32,390 nucleotides of DNA from Candidatus Eisenbacteria bacterium (GTDB taxonomy: Bacteria; Orphanbacterota; Orphanbacteria; Orphanbacterales; Orphanbacteraceae): assembly GCA_016867715.1 (NCBI GenBank), contig VGIW01000031.1:1-32390 (forward strand), in the 5' to 3' direction. The position numbers were made by a program, and so were the translations under genes. The notes beneath the pieces are model-generated. The model did not search any database and was not told the origin of the DNA. It saw only the letters and a program-made list of their open reading frames with translations. This document shows, piece by piece, positions 23,592 to 30,758 of the stretch. Position 1 is the first letter of the stretch, and each line of letters starts with the position of its first letter.

Positions 23592-24106
23592 TCCGTCCCC
23601 TCGATCGTCGCGATCGGAGACCGCGCGTCGACCCGGTCGCCCGGCCGGACGTGCACCTCGACGATCCGACCCGCCCGCTCCGCCGGGAGCTCGTTCTGCA
23701 TCTTCATCGCCTCCACGACGGCGATCGGATCGCCGGGCGCGACGGCCGCGCCAAGCTTCGCGCTCACCTTGATCACGAGCCCGGGCATCGGCGAGCGGAC
23801 GACGAACCGCCCCCCGGTCCCCTCCTCCTCGCGCCGCGTTCCCGCGATCTCCTCGAGCTCGGTCCGAACGTCGACGTCGAGGTATTGGCCTTGGACGCGC
23901 ACGACCCATCGGCCGGGGACGTCCCCCCGCTCGGTCTCCACCGTGTGCTGGCGGCCGCCGACGAGAAGCGAGAGGTAGAGGCGGTCGGCGAGAAACGCGG
24001 CGTCGACCTCCCGCGCCACGCCGTCGAGAAGGACGCGGAGTCCGGTCTCCGTCTCCTCGATGTCGATCGCCTTCTTCTCTCCGCCGAATTCGGCGTAGTA
24101 GCGCAT
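23588..24106 (-). CDS. biotin carboxyl carrier protein of acyl-CoA carboxylase
   Basis: 172 residues. The C-terminal half is a biotinyl domain: SPMPGLVIKVSAKLG, the biotinylation motif EAMKMQNEL (Lys135 in VVEAMKMQ) and GRIVEVHVRPGDRV. The N-terminal half (about 1-95) is a beta-rich linker domain of the kind found between biotin carboxylase and carrier in propionyl-CoA/pyruvate carboxylases (YYAEFGGEKKAIDIEE). The ATG at 24106 has GAGGGA about 6 nt upstream. A GTG at 24124 overlapping the previous stop (GTGA) is a possible alternative adding six residues. It follows biotin carboxylase and precedes the sigma54 regulator. Confidence 0.88.
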   Translation of the reverse strand: MRYYAEFGGEKKAIDIEETETGLRVLLDGVAREVDAAFLADRLYLSLLVGGRQHTVETERGDVPGRWVVRVQGQYLDVDVRTELEEIAGTRREEEGTGGRFVVRSPMPGLVIKVSAKLGAAVAPGDPIAVVEAMKMQNELPAERAGRIVEVHVRPGDRVDARSPIATIEGTE

Positions 24107-24120
24107 CGGCGTTCCCTCGA

Positions 24121-25623
24121 TCACGAGTCCCCGCGGAGCCCCTCGCGACGTGCGACCCACTTCCACGGCCCGCGCGCCGGGCCCTCCTCCACGACGATCC
24201 GATCCCGGTCGAGATGCGCGCGGATCGCCGCGGCGATGCGCGCCACGTCGCGCGCCCATTCTTTCGGTTGCAACATCTCGGGATGAAACGTTTCATCGAT
24301 GAAGTGCGTGTCGTAGTCGCCCGAGCGGAATCGCTCGTGCTTCAGCGCCCAGAGATGGAACGGGATGTTGTGCCGGATCCCCTTGATCGCGTACTCGCCG
24401 AGCGCGCGGCGAGCCCTCGCGATGCAGTGGGGCCGGTCCTCGGCCCAGACGACGAGCTTCGCGAGGAGCGGGTCGTAGAGGATCGGCACCTCGTACCCCG
24501 CGTAGATCCCGCTGTCGTTTCGGATGCCGGGGCCGGAGGGGTTGTTCAGCCGGCGGATCTTCCCCGCGGAGGGGAGAAAGCCGTGCGCCGGATCCTCGGC
24601 GTAGATCCGGAACTCGATCGCGTGCCCGCGAAAGACGATGCTCTCCTGCGCGCGAGCAAGCGTCTCGCCGGCGGCGATGCGCACCTGCTCCCGGACGAGA
24701 TCGATTCCGGTGACCGCCTCGGTGATCGGGTGCTCGACTTGGAGGCGCGTGTTCATCTCGAGAAAATAGAACGCGCGGTCCTTCCCCATGACGAACTCGA
24801 CCGTCCCGGCGCTGAGATAGCCGACCGCGCGCGCCGCCTCGACCGCTTTGCGGCCGAGCGCCTGGCGGAGCTTCTCGTCGACGACGGGGCTCGGCGACTC
24901 CTCGATCACCTTCTGGAAGCGGCGTTGCACCGAGCACTCCCTCTCGCCGAGATGAAGAACGTTCCCGTGCCGGTCGGCGAGGATCTGCACCTCGATGTGG
25001 CGGGGGCTCTCGATGTACTTCTCGAGAAAGATCGTGCCGTCCCCGAACGCCTTTTCCGCCTCGGAGCGGGTTCTCTCGAGGGCGCTCTCGATCGCGGCCT
25101 CCTCCCTCACGATCCGCATCCCCTTCCCCCCTCCCCCCGCCGCCGCCTTGAGGAGGACGGGGAACCCGATCGCGCGTCCCTGTTCGCGCGCATCCTTCGC
25201 GTCGCGAAGCGGCGTTCCCGCCCCCGGGATGACCGGCACGCCGCGCTCGACCATCCGCCGGCGCGCCGCGACCTTGTTCCCCATGATCCGCATCGCCTCC
25301 GGACCCGGCCCGATGAACGCGATCTTCTCCGCCTCGCACGCGGCGGCGAACTCCGGGTTCTCCGAGAGGAAGCCGTAGCCCGGATGGATCGCCTCGGCGC
25401 CCGACTTCTTGGCGGCGCCGACGACCCGCTCGATGTGCAAGTAGCTCTCGGCGGAGGGACCGGGCCCGACGCGGTACGCCTCGTCGGCGTGCGCCACGTG
25501 GAGCGCCTCGCGGTCCGCGTCGGAGAAGATCGCCGCGGAGCGGATGCCGAGCTCGCGAAGGGATCGGAGGATTCGGACGGCGATCTCGCCTCGGTTCGCG
25601 ACCATCACCTTCCGAAAGAGCAT
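24121..25623 (-). CDS. biotin carboxylase subunit of acyl-CoA (propionyl-type) carboxylase
   Basis: 500 residues, an ATP-grasp enzyme that carboxylates the biotin on the carrier protein with bicarbonate and ATP. Sequence landmarks in order: MLFRKVMVANRGEIAVRI, HPGYGFLSENPEF, FIGPGPEAMRIMGNK, the glycine-rich ATP lid LLKAAAGGGGKGMR, ERECSVQRRFQKVIEE, FYFLEMNTRLQVEHPITE (metal and bicarbonate-site residues) and GHAIEFRIYAEDP. The C-terminal ~60 residues extend past the classical AccC length (about 450), as in acyl-CoA carboxylase alpha chains. Here the carrier domain is on a separate gene. It starts 17 nt after the carboxyltransferase gene. Confidence 0.93.
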   Translation of the reverse strand: MLFRKVMVANRGEIAVRILRSLRELGIRSAAIFSDADREALHVAHADEAYRVGPGPSAESYLHIERVVGAAKKSGAEAIHPGYGFLSENPEFAAACEAEKIAFIGPGPEAMRIMGNKVAARRRMVERGVPVIPGAGTPLRDAKDAREQGRAIGFPVLLKAAAGGGGKGMRIVREEAAIESALERTRSEAEKAFGDGTIFLEKYIESPRHIEVQILADRHGNVLHLGERECSVQRRFQKVIEESPSPVVDEKLRQALGRKAVEAARAVGYLSAGTVEFVMGKDRAFYFLEMNTRLQVEHPITEAVTGIDLVREQVRIAAGETLARAQESIVFRGHAIEFRIYAEDPAHGFLPSAGKIRRLNNPSGPGIRNDSGIYAGYEVPILYDPLLAKLVVWAEDRPHCIARARRALGEYAIKGIRHNIPFHLWALKHERFRSGDYDTHFIDETFHPEMLQPKEWARDVARIAAAIRAHLDRDRIVVEEGPARGPWKWVARREGLRGDS

Positions 25624-25640
25624 GTCGCCCCCCCACCAGG

Positions 25641-27206
25641 CTAGAGAGGAATGTTGCCGTGCTTCTTCTTCGGGAGGGCCTGGCGTTTGTTCTGCAGGCT
25701 CTCCAACGCGCGGATCACGCGCGGGCGGGTCTCGTTCGGCTCGATCACGTCGTCGAGGTAGCCGAGCCCGGCCGCGATGTACGGGTTCATGAACTTCTCG
25801 TTGTACTCGTCGATGAATCGGCGGCGGAGAGCTTCGCGTTCCTCGGGAGAGGCCTTCTCGATTTCCTTGCGATAGAGAATGTTCACCGCCCCCTCCGCCC
25901 CCATCACGGCGAGCTCCGCGGTGGGCCACGCGACGTTGTAGTCGCCGCGAATGTGCTTCGAGGACATGACGTCGTAGGCGCCCCCGTACGCCTTCCGGGT
26001 CACCACGGTGATCTTCGGAACGGTCGCTTCGCAGTACGCGTAGAGGAGCTTCGCCCCGTGCTTGATGATCCCTCCGTATTCCTGGTCGGTCCCCGGCAGA
26101 AAGCCCGGAACGTCCTCGAAGGTGAGAAGGGGGATGTTGAACGCGTCGCAGAAGCGGATGAAGCGGGCGCCCTTGATGGAGGAGTTGATGTCGAGAACGC
26201 CCGCGAGGACCTTCGGCTGGTTCGCGACGACGCCGACGGTTCGTCCGTTCAGCCGGGCGAAACCGACGACGATGTTGTTCGCGTAGTGCGCTTGAACCTC
26301 GAAGAACTCGCCGCCGTCCACGACGGGGCGGACGGCGGCGAGGATGTCGTAGGGCGCCTTCGGGTTGTCGGGGACGACGGAGTCGAGGCTCGTCTCCCTC
26401 CTTTCCGGGTCGTCTCCGGTCTCCTTGCGGGGCGGATCCTCGAGGTTGTTCTGCGGAAGGTACCCGAGCAGGCGCCGGATCCCGAGGATGCACTCCTGAT
26501 CGTTCGCCGACAGGAAGTGCGCGACGCCGCTCGTCTCGTTGTGGGTGCGCGCGCCGCCGAGTTCTTCGGCGCTCACCTCCTCGTTCGTCACCGTGCGGAT
26601 CACGTTCGGTCCGGTGACGAACATGTAGCTCGTCTTGTCGACCATGAAGGTGAAGTCGGTGATCGCCGGGGAGTAGACCGCGCCCCCCGCGCAGGGACCC
26701 ATGATCGCCGAGATCTGCGGGACGACGCCGGAGGCGAGCGTGTTCCGAAGAAAGATCTCCGCGTAGCCGCCGAGGCTCTGCACGCCTTCCTGAATGCGCG
26801 CGCCCCCCGAGTCGTTCAGCCCGATGATCGGCGCGCCGTTCTCGAGCGCGGCGTCCATGAGGCGGCAGATCTTCTCCGCGTTCGATTCGGAAAGCGTGCC
26901 GCCGAAGACGGTGAAGTCCTGCGCGAAGACATAGACGAAGCGCCCGTCGACGCGCCCGTAGCCGGCGATCACGCCGTCGCCGACGACCCGCCTCTTCTCC
27001 ATGCCGAAATCGGAAGACCGGTGGACGACGAAGACGCCGGTCTCCTGGAACGTGCCCGGGTCGATCAGGAGGCCGATCCGCTCGCGGGCGGTCAGCCGCC
27101 CGGAGGCCCGGATCTGCTCGATCCGCTCCGGTCCGCCGCCGAGCGCGGCCTCCTCTTTGCGCGCGCGGAGGTCCCGAATCCTCCGGCTCGATCCGTCCTC
27201 GCCCAT
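25641..27206 (-). CDS. pccB: acyl-CoA carboxylase carboxyltransferase subunit (propionyl-CoA carboxylase beta type)
   Basis: 521 residues with both crotonase-fold halves of PccB/MmdA/AccD5 proteins. N-terminal half: [71 protein letters not shown] (oxyanion and biotin site). C-terminal half: [54 protein letters not shown], ending in the usual [13 protein letters not shown] and KKHGNIPL. It transfers CO2 from carboxybiotin to propionyl-CoA, giving methylmalonyl-CoA; acetyl-CoA or other acyl-CoA cannot be ruled out. First gene of a four-gene operon (beta, biotin carboxylase, carrier, sigma54 regulator). AAGGAG lies just before the ATG. A link to an aldehyde-to-acyl-CoA microcompartment is only suggestive. 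Confidence 0.92.
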   Translation of the reverse strand: MGEDGSSRRIRDLRARKEEAALGGGPERIEQIRASGRLTARERIGLLIDPGTFQETGVFVVHRSSDFGMEKRRVVGDGVIAGYGRVDGRFVYVFAQDFTVFGGTLSESNAEKICRLMDAALENGAPIIGLNDSGGARIQEGVQSLGGYAEIFLRNTLASGVVPQISAIMGPCAGGAVYSPAITDFTFMVDKTSYMFVTGPNVIRTVTNEEVSAEELGGARTHNETSGVAHFLSANDQECILGIRRLLGYLPQNNLEDPPRKETGDDPERRETSLDSVVPDNPKAPYDILAAVRPVVDGGEFFEVQAHYANNIVVGFARLNGRTVGVVANQPKVLAGVLDINSSIKGARFIRFCDAFNIPLLTFEDVPGFLPGTDQEYGGIIKHGAKLLYAYCEATVPKITVVTRKAYGGAYDVMSSKHIRGDYNVAWPTAELAVMGAEGAVNILYRKEIEKASPEEREALRRRFIDEYNEKFMNPYIAAGLGYLDDVIEPNETRPRVIRALESLQNKRQALPKKKHGNIPL

Positions 27207-27237
27207 GCCTCTCCTTCCGGAGTCCCGTCGTTCTCAG

Positions 27238-27267
27238 AGTGTAGCAAGCCAAGCGCGGGCTTGTCCA
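27238..27267 (-). promoter_or_regulatory. sigma70-type promoter of the carboxylase operon
   Basis: On the minus strand TGGACA (27267-27262), 18-nt spacer, TACACT (27243-27238), about 32 nt before the ATG at 27206. It lies in the 74-nt gap after the radical SAM gene, so the carboxylase operon can be transcribed separately. Confidence 0.45.
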
Positions 27268-27280
27268 CCGCGCCCCCGAA

Positions 27281-28486
27281 TCAGTAGACGAAGTGCTCGA
27301 GCGGGTAGTAAGCGGTCTTCGCCGGAGAGCCGGCCGCGCGGATCCGCTCCGCGAGAAGATGGGCGTCGGCGGCGATCTCGGCGCGGGCGGGGGCCTCGAT
27401 CCCCTCGGCGGCGGCCCACCCGGCGTACGTGCTCCCCTCGACGAGGCGGAAAGGCGAGAGGTAAAGGATATCGTTCGCGTCGAGAGGAAGCGAGGAGACG
27501 AGGCGAGCGGTCCCCTCGCGATGCGTCTCGCGGAAGCGAGCCCCGCCGACGCCGACGAGGAAGATGAGCCCGGCGGCGATTCCGGATTCCTTGAGCGCGC
27601 GGACCGCGCCCGGAAGCTCCTCGAGCGAGCCCGGTTTTCGGAGAAGCCGGAAGAGCTCCGGGTCCCCGGTCTCGACGCCGAGGTAGATCCTCCGAAAGCC
27701 GCGCGCGCGGAAGGGGTCGAGGCCGAAACTAAGCCGCCTCGCGAGCGACCGGACGCGCGCGAAGGCGTAGAGATCCCCCGGCGAGGGAAGCGCCGCCCCG
27801 CGCGCGCTCTCCTCGCGCACGATTTCGAGAACCCGATCGATCCGCGGGAGTAGCTTGGCGTCGGAGAGAACGAAGGGGTCGCCGTCGCCGAGGAAGATCG
27901 ACCGGCGGAGAAGGATCGAGCGGCCGAAGAGGCGAAGCGCGCCGCGGACATGGCGTTCGAGCTCCTCCGGATCTCTCGCGCGGAAGGAGCGGTCCGGGTA
28001 GAGCCCGCAGAACGAACAACGATTCCAAGGGCACCCTTCGGTGAGCTGCACGACAAAGGCGAGCACGCGGTCGGGCGGGAGGATGGGGATGGGACGGTAG
28101 ACGTCGGAGAAGCGCTTTTCCTCTTCTTCGAGGCGGGAGAGGTCCCATTCGGCGATCCGCGCGAGGCGCTCCTCGAGATCGCGCGTCTCGACCGCGCGGT
28201 TGTGCCCCCGAAGAAGCGCGGCGCGCGCCTCGTCCGCCAGCCGGCGGATGCGCCCGAGCACGGCCCGCTTCTCCTCCTCCCCGAGAAGACGGCCCGCCCG
28301 TTCCCTCTTCCCCTTGGCCATCATCGCGTGGGAGATGCCCCGCCGGTAGAAGCGCTCGTCGAGCTGCGCGCTGACCGGCCTCCCCTCGAGATCCCACTTG
28401 GCGATCTCGATCGAGATCCTCTCGATCGCGGTGAGGTTCGGTTGAAGGTAGGCTCGGAATCCGCCCCGCTCAATCCGCTCGATCAC
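27281..28486 (-). CDS. radical SAM protein of unknown function
   Basis: About 401 residues from a GTG at 28486 whose last two bases lie in the stop of the HK gene (GTGA). The frame is open to 28555, so a start inside the HK gene is possible. The radical SAM cluster motif is TEGCPWNRCSFCGLY (Cys152, 157, 160), a CX4CX2C variant of the usual CX3CX2C. RRSIFLGDGDPFVL and RIYLGVETGDPELFRLLRKPG further on are typical SAM-binding barrel strands (the GE-type and E-T/S-G motifs). A helical N-terminal domain (about 1-145) with charged stretches precedes the barrel. COG1032-like proteins of this shape occur widely without known reaction. Tight overlap with the HK points to joint expression. Confidence 0.82.
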   Translation of the reverse strand: MIERIERGGFRAYLQPNLTAIERISIEIAKWDLEGRPVSAQLDERFYRRGISHAMMAKGKRERAGRLLGEEEKRAVLGRIRRLADEARAALLRGHNRAVETRDLEERLARIAEWDLSRLEEEEKRFSDVYRPIPILPPDRVLAFVVQLTEGCPWNRCSFCGLYPDRSFRARDPEELERHVRGALRLFGRSILLRRSIFLGDGDPFVLSDAKLLPRIDRVLEIVREESARGAALPSPGDLYAFARVRSLARRLSFGLDPFRARGFRRIYLGVETGDPELFRLLRKPGSLEELPGAVRALKESGIAAGLIFLVGVGGARFRETHREGTARLVSSLPLDANDILYLSPFRLVEGSTYAGWAAAEGIEAPARAEIAADAHLLAERIRAAGSPAKTAYYPLEHFVY

Positions 28487-30108
28487 GTCGCCGATCCCGA
28501 CGCAGAGGGGAAGAAGAGCGTGAAGACCGTGTCGCTCCCCGGATCGCTCCGGCACGCGATGCGCCCCCCGTGCTCGCGCATCACTTGCTGCACGAAGGCG
28601 AGGCCGAGACCCGTTCCGTAGGCTTTCGTCGTGTAGAAGGGGCCGAAGATCTTGCGGATCTCTTCCTTCGGGATGCCTACGCCCGTGTCGCGGACCTCGA
28701 TGACCACCTCGCCGTCCTTCGTCCCGGCGACGACGCGGATCCTCCCGCCGGACGGCATCGCCTCCTGCGAGTTCCGGAAGAGGTTGAGGATGCTTTGCCG
28801 AACCTGGTTCCGGTCGGCGAGAAGCGGCGGCGTCCCGGAGAGGACTTCGATCGATAGGTCGATGTTTCGTTCCTGAAGCTCCGGGCGCACGAACTCGGCG
28901 ATCGATTGAAGGAAGCCTTCCGCGTCGACCGGCTCGAGCGAGGGGCTCGGAAGGCGTCCGAAGCTGAGATACTCCTCGATCACGTTCGTCAGGCGGTCGA
29001 TCTCGGAGAGGATCGACCCGACGAGGGACTCGGCTTCCGAGGAACCGACTGCGGGAAACCGGCGGATCTCGTCGAGAAGAAGTTCGACGTTCAAAGAGAT
29101 CGACGAGAGCGGATTGCGAATCTCGTGGGCGACCTTCGCGGCCATGCTCCCCACCGCCACGAGCCGCTCGAGGCGCAGCATCTCCTGCTCGAGCCTCTTC
29201 CGATCCGTGAGATCGCGGATGAAGATGCGCGCCCCAAGGTATCTCCCCTCCTCGTTCCGGACGGCGGCGCTGTGGATCTCGACGTGCTTCTCCTCTCCGC
29301 TGCGGGAGAGGAGGTGGACCTCGACGCGGTCCTTCCCCTCTCGAACGGTCCGCTCGAGGTGCATGCGGATCCGCGGGTGGTGGCTCGCGGCGATGAGGTG
29401 ATGGAACGAGAGCCGCCGGATCTCCTCCTCCTCGTATCCGAGGTTGGAGAGGGCGGCCCGGTTCGCCTCGACGATCCGTCCCTCGGGATCGACCGCGAGG
29501 ACCATCTCCGGGTAGTTTTGCGCGAGGGTGGTGAGCATCGCCTCGGAGACCAGGAGAGCGTCCGGCCCGCCCGGGGTCCTCTCGTCGAGATCCCCGGGCG
29601 ACTCGGGATCGCTTCCGGGGACCCGGGCGAGGGACGGCCGGCAGGCGATCTCGAGATCGAAAAGGAGCGCCTTCCCCAGCGAGGAGAGAACGAGCCGGCC
29701 TTCCGGATCATCGGGGACGAGGGTCTCCGGGAGGGCGAGGATCTCCTCCAAGAGGACGCCGGAAGCGCCCGGCGGCCAGCGGAAGGGAACGCGCGGGGGG
29801 CGGAAGGCGGAGACGATGCGCTCCCGACGCAACGCGTAGTCCCGGCCGTAGCGCCCTCCGAGAAGGAGCCGAATCAGCTTCCCGAGCGCCTCTTGCTCGC
29901 CGGGTCTCTCCGGTGGATCGGTGTCGCCTCGACCGGGATCCCTTTCCTCGCTGAGACGGTCGAGGACCCGCTTCACGATCTCGTCGAGCCGGGGAGCGAT
30001 GCGCGCGCGGAGGGCGCGGAGGCGCTCGGCGTCCGCGCCTCGAAGCCCGAGGCGGGCCTTGAGCCCATCGATCGGGCTCTTCGGCTTCGGTCGCGGCGTT
30101 CGCGGCAC
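28483..30108 (-). CDS. sensor HK with degenerate globin-sensor-like domain and PAS
   Basis: 541 residues from a GTG at 30108 (AGGGGG 9 nt upstream; the frame runs on to 30597 but has no start logic there). Residues about 16-125 resemble the protoglobin/globin-coupled sensor fold: LGLRGADAERLRALR, LDEIVKRVLDRL, LLLGGRYGRDYALRRERIV and FRWPPG. The proximal heme His expected in this block is Phe102. A PAS domain follows (about 192-305, LAVDPEGRIVEANRAALSNLGY). The kinase core has H-box VAHEIRNPLSSI (His328), N-box LNLFRNSQEAM, G1 RDTGVGIP and G2 GTGLGLAF. No membrane segment, so it is cytoplasmic. It probably phosphorylates an NtrC-type regulator; the one at 22209 is the nearest. The globin reading is by pattern only. 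Confidence 0.85.
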   Translation of the reverse strand: MPRTPRPKPKSPIDGLKARLGLRGADAERLRALRARIAPRLDEIVKRVLDRLSEERDPGRGDTDPPERPGEQEALGKLIRLLLGGRYGRDYALRRERIVSAFRPPRVPFRWPPGASGVLLEEILALPETLVPDDPEGRLVLSSLGKALLFDLEIACRPSLARVPGSDPESPGDLDERTPGGPDALLVSEAMLTTLAQNYPEMVLAVDPEGRIVEANRAALSNLGYEEEEIRRLSFHHLIAASHHPRIRMHLERTVREGKDRVEVHLLSRSGEEKHVEIHSAAVRNEEGRYLGARIFIRDLTDRKRLEQEMLRLERLVAVGSMAAKVAHEIRNPLSSISLNVELLLDEIRRFPAVGSSEAESLVGSILSEIDRLTNVIEEYLSFGRLPSPSLEPVDAEGFLQSIAEFVRPELQERNIDLSIEVLSGTPPLLADRNQVRQSILNLFRNSQEAMPSGGRIRVVAGTKDGEVVIEVRDTGVGIPKEEIRKIFGPFYTTKAYGTGLGLAFVQQVMREHGGRIACRSDPGSDTVFTLFFPSASGSAT

Positions 30109-30146
30109 GGAACTGAACCCCCTGGTCCGTCGGTTGCGCGCCCGTA

Positions 30147-30182
30147 TTGTACCTGGTACAACGGCTCCGCACCTGGTACATT
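30147..30182. promoter_or_regulatory. tandem palindromic operator-like sites between the HK and cytidine deaminase genes
   Basis: TTGTACCTGGTACAA (30147-30161) is a perfect 15-bp palindrome centred on T30154. A second copy with one degraded half (CGCACCTGGTACATT, 30168-30182) is centred 20 bp further, about two helical turns, so two dimers could bind the same face. The sites lie between divergent genes. TGGTACATT in the second copy also resembles an extended -10 box for cytidine deaminase, and TACAAT on the minus strand (30151-30146) a -10 for the kinase. The same core occurs at 846-858 in front of rpsT. The binding protein is unknown. Confidence 0.5.
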
Positions 30183-30201
30183 CGTTTCGGAGGACGCGGA
30201 G

Positions 30202-30606
30202 ATGGCCGATTTCGAGGATCTTGCCGCCCGCGCGCGGGACGCCGCGCGCCGATCCTACTCCCCCTATTCCGGGGTGCGCGTCGGCTGCGCGCTGGAGACG
30301 GACGAGGGGGTGGTCTTCGACGGCACGAACATCGAGAACGCCTCGTTCAGCGTCACGATGTGCGCGGAGCGCGTCGCGCTCTTCAAGGCGGTGAGCGAGG
30401 GCGCCCGCGGCGTGAAGCGGGTGTTCATCTGGAGCGATACCGGCCTCCTTCTTCCCCCGTGCGGCGCGTGCCTTCAGGTCCTTTCCGAGTGGATGGCCGA
30501 TGGGGCCGAGGTCACGCTTCTCCGCGAGGACGGCGAAGCGCGGACGTACGCGTTCCGCGAGCTTCTTCCGGTCGATCTGTCCGGACTTCGAAACCACCTG
30601 AAGTAA
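30202..30606 (+). CDS. cdd: cytidine deaminase
   Basis: 134 residues, normal for the tetrameric bacterial enzyme that deaminates cytidine and deoxycytidine to uridine and deoxyuridine. Zn ligands and catalytic Glu are visible: MCAERVALFKA (Cys54, Glu56) and PPCGACLQVLSEW (Cys87, Cys90). RSYSPYSGVRVGCAL and GTNIENASFSVTMCAE are the typical substrate loops. GGAGG lies 8 nt before the ATG. It stands alone in its orientation and is preceded by two palindromic sites. Confidence 0.95.
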   Translation: MADFEDLAARARDAARRSYSPYSGVRVGCALETDEGVVFDGTNIENASFSVTMCAERVALFKAVSEGARGVKRVFIWSDTGLLLPPCGACLQVLSEWMADGAEVTLLREDGEARTYAFRELLPVDLSGLRNHLK

Positions 30607-30705
30607 CCATCGTAATCTATAGATCGGCGAGTAGTAGGATTCGTGAAGAGGTCGGGCGTTCCTTCAACATGGAACCGCCCCTCAGCCGGTCTGGCGCATG
30701 CGAAA

Positions 30706-30729
30706 GGGAGGGAGCCGGTGCCCCCTCCC
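30706..30729. terminator. hairpin between cytidine deaminase and the convergent secreted protein gene
   Basis: GGGAGGG (30706-30712) pairs with CCCTCCC (30723-30729), a 7-bp stem with a 10-nt loop, in the 152-nt gap between convergent genes. No U-run in either direction; a weak bidirectional terminator is possible. Confidence 0.35.
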
Positions 30730-30758
30730 CCTCCGAAGATCGTTTCGAGGCGCGAGCC

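Noticed and set aside
25624-28056. one giant frame (24121-28056) joining biotin carboxylase to upstream sequence
   Set aside because: Only 24121-25623 is biotin carboxylase; the rest is antisense-type or shifted text over carboxyltransferase, which is in another frame.
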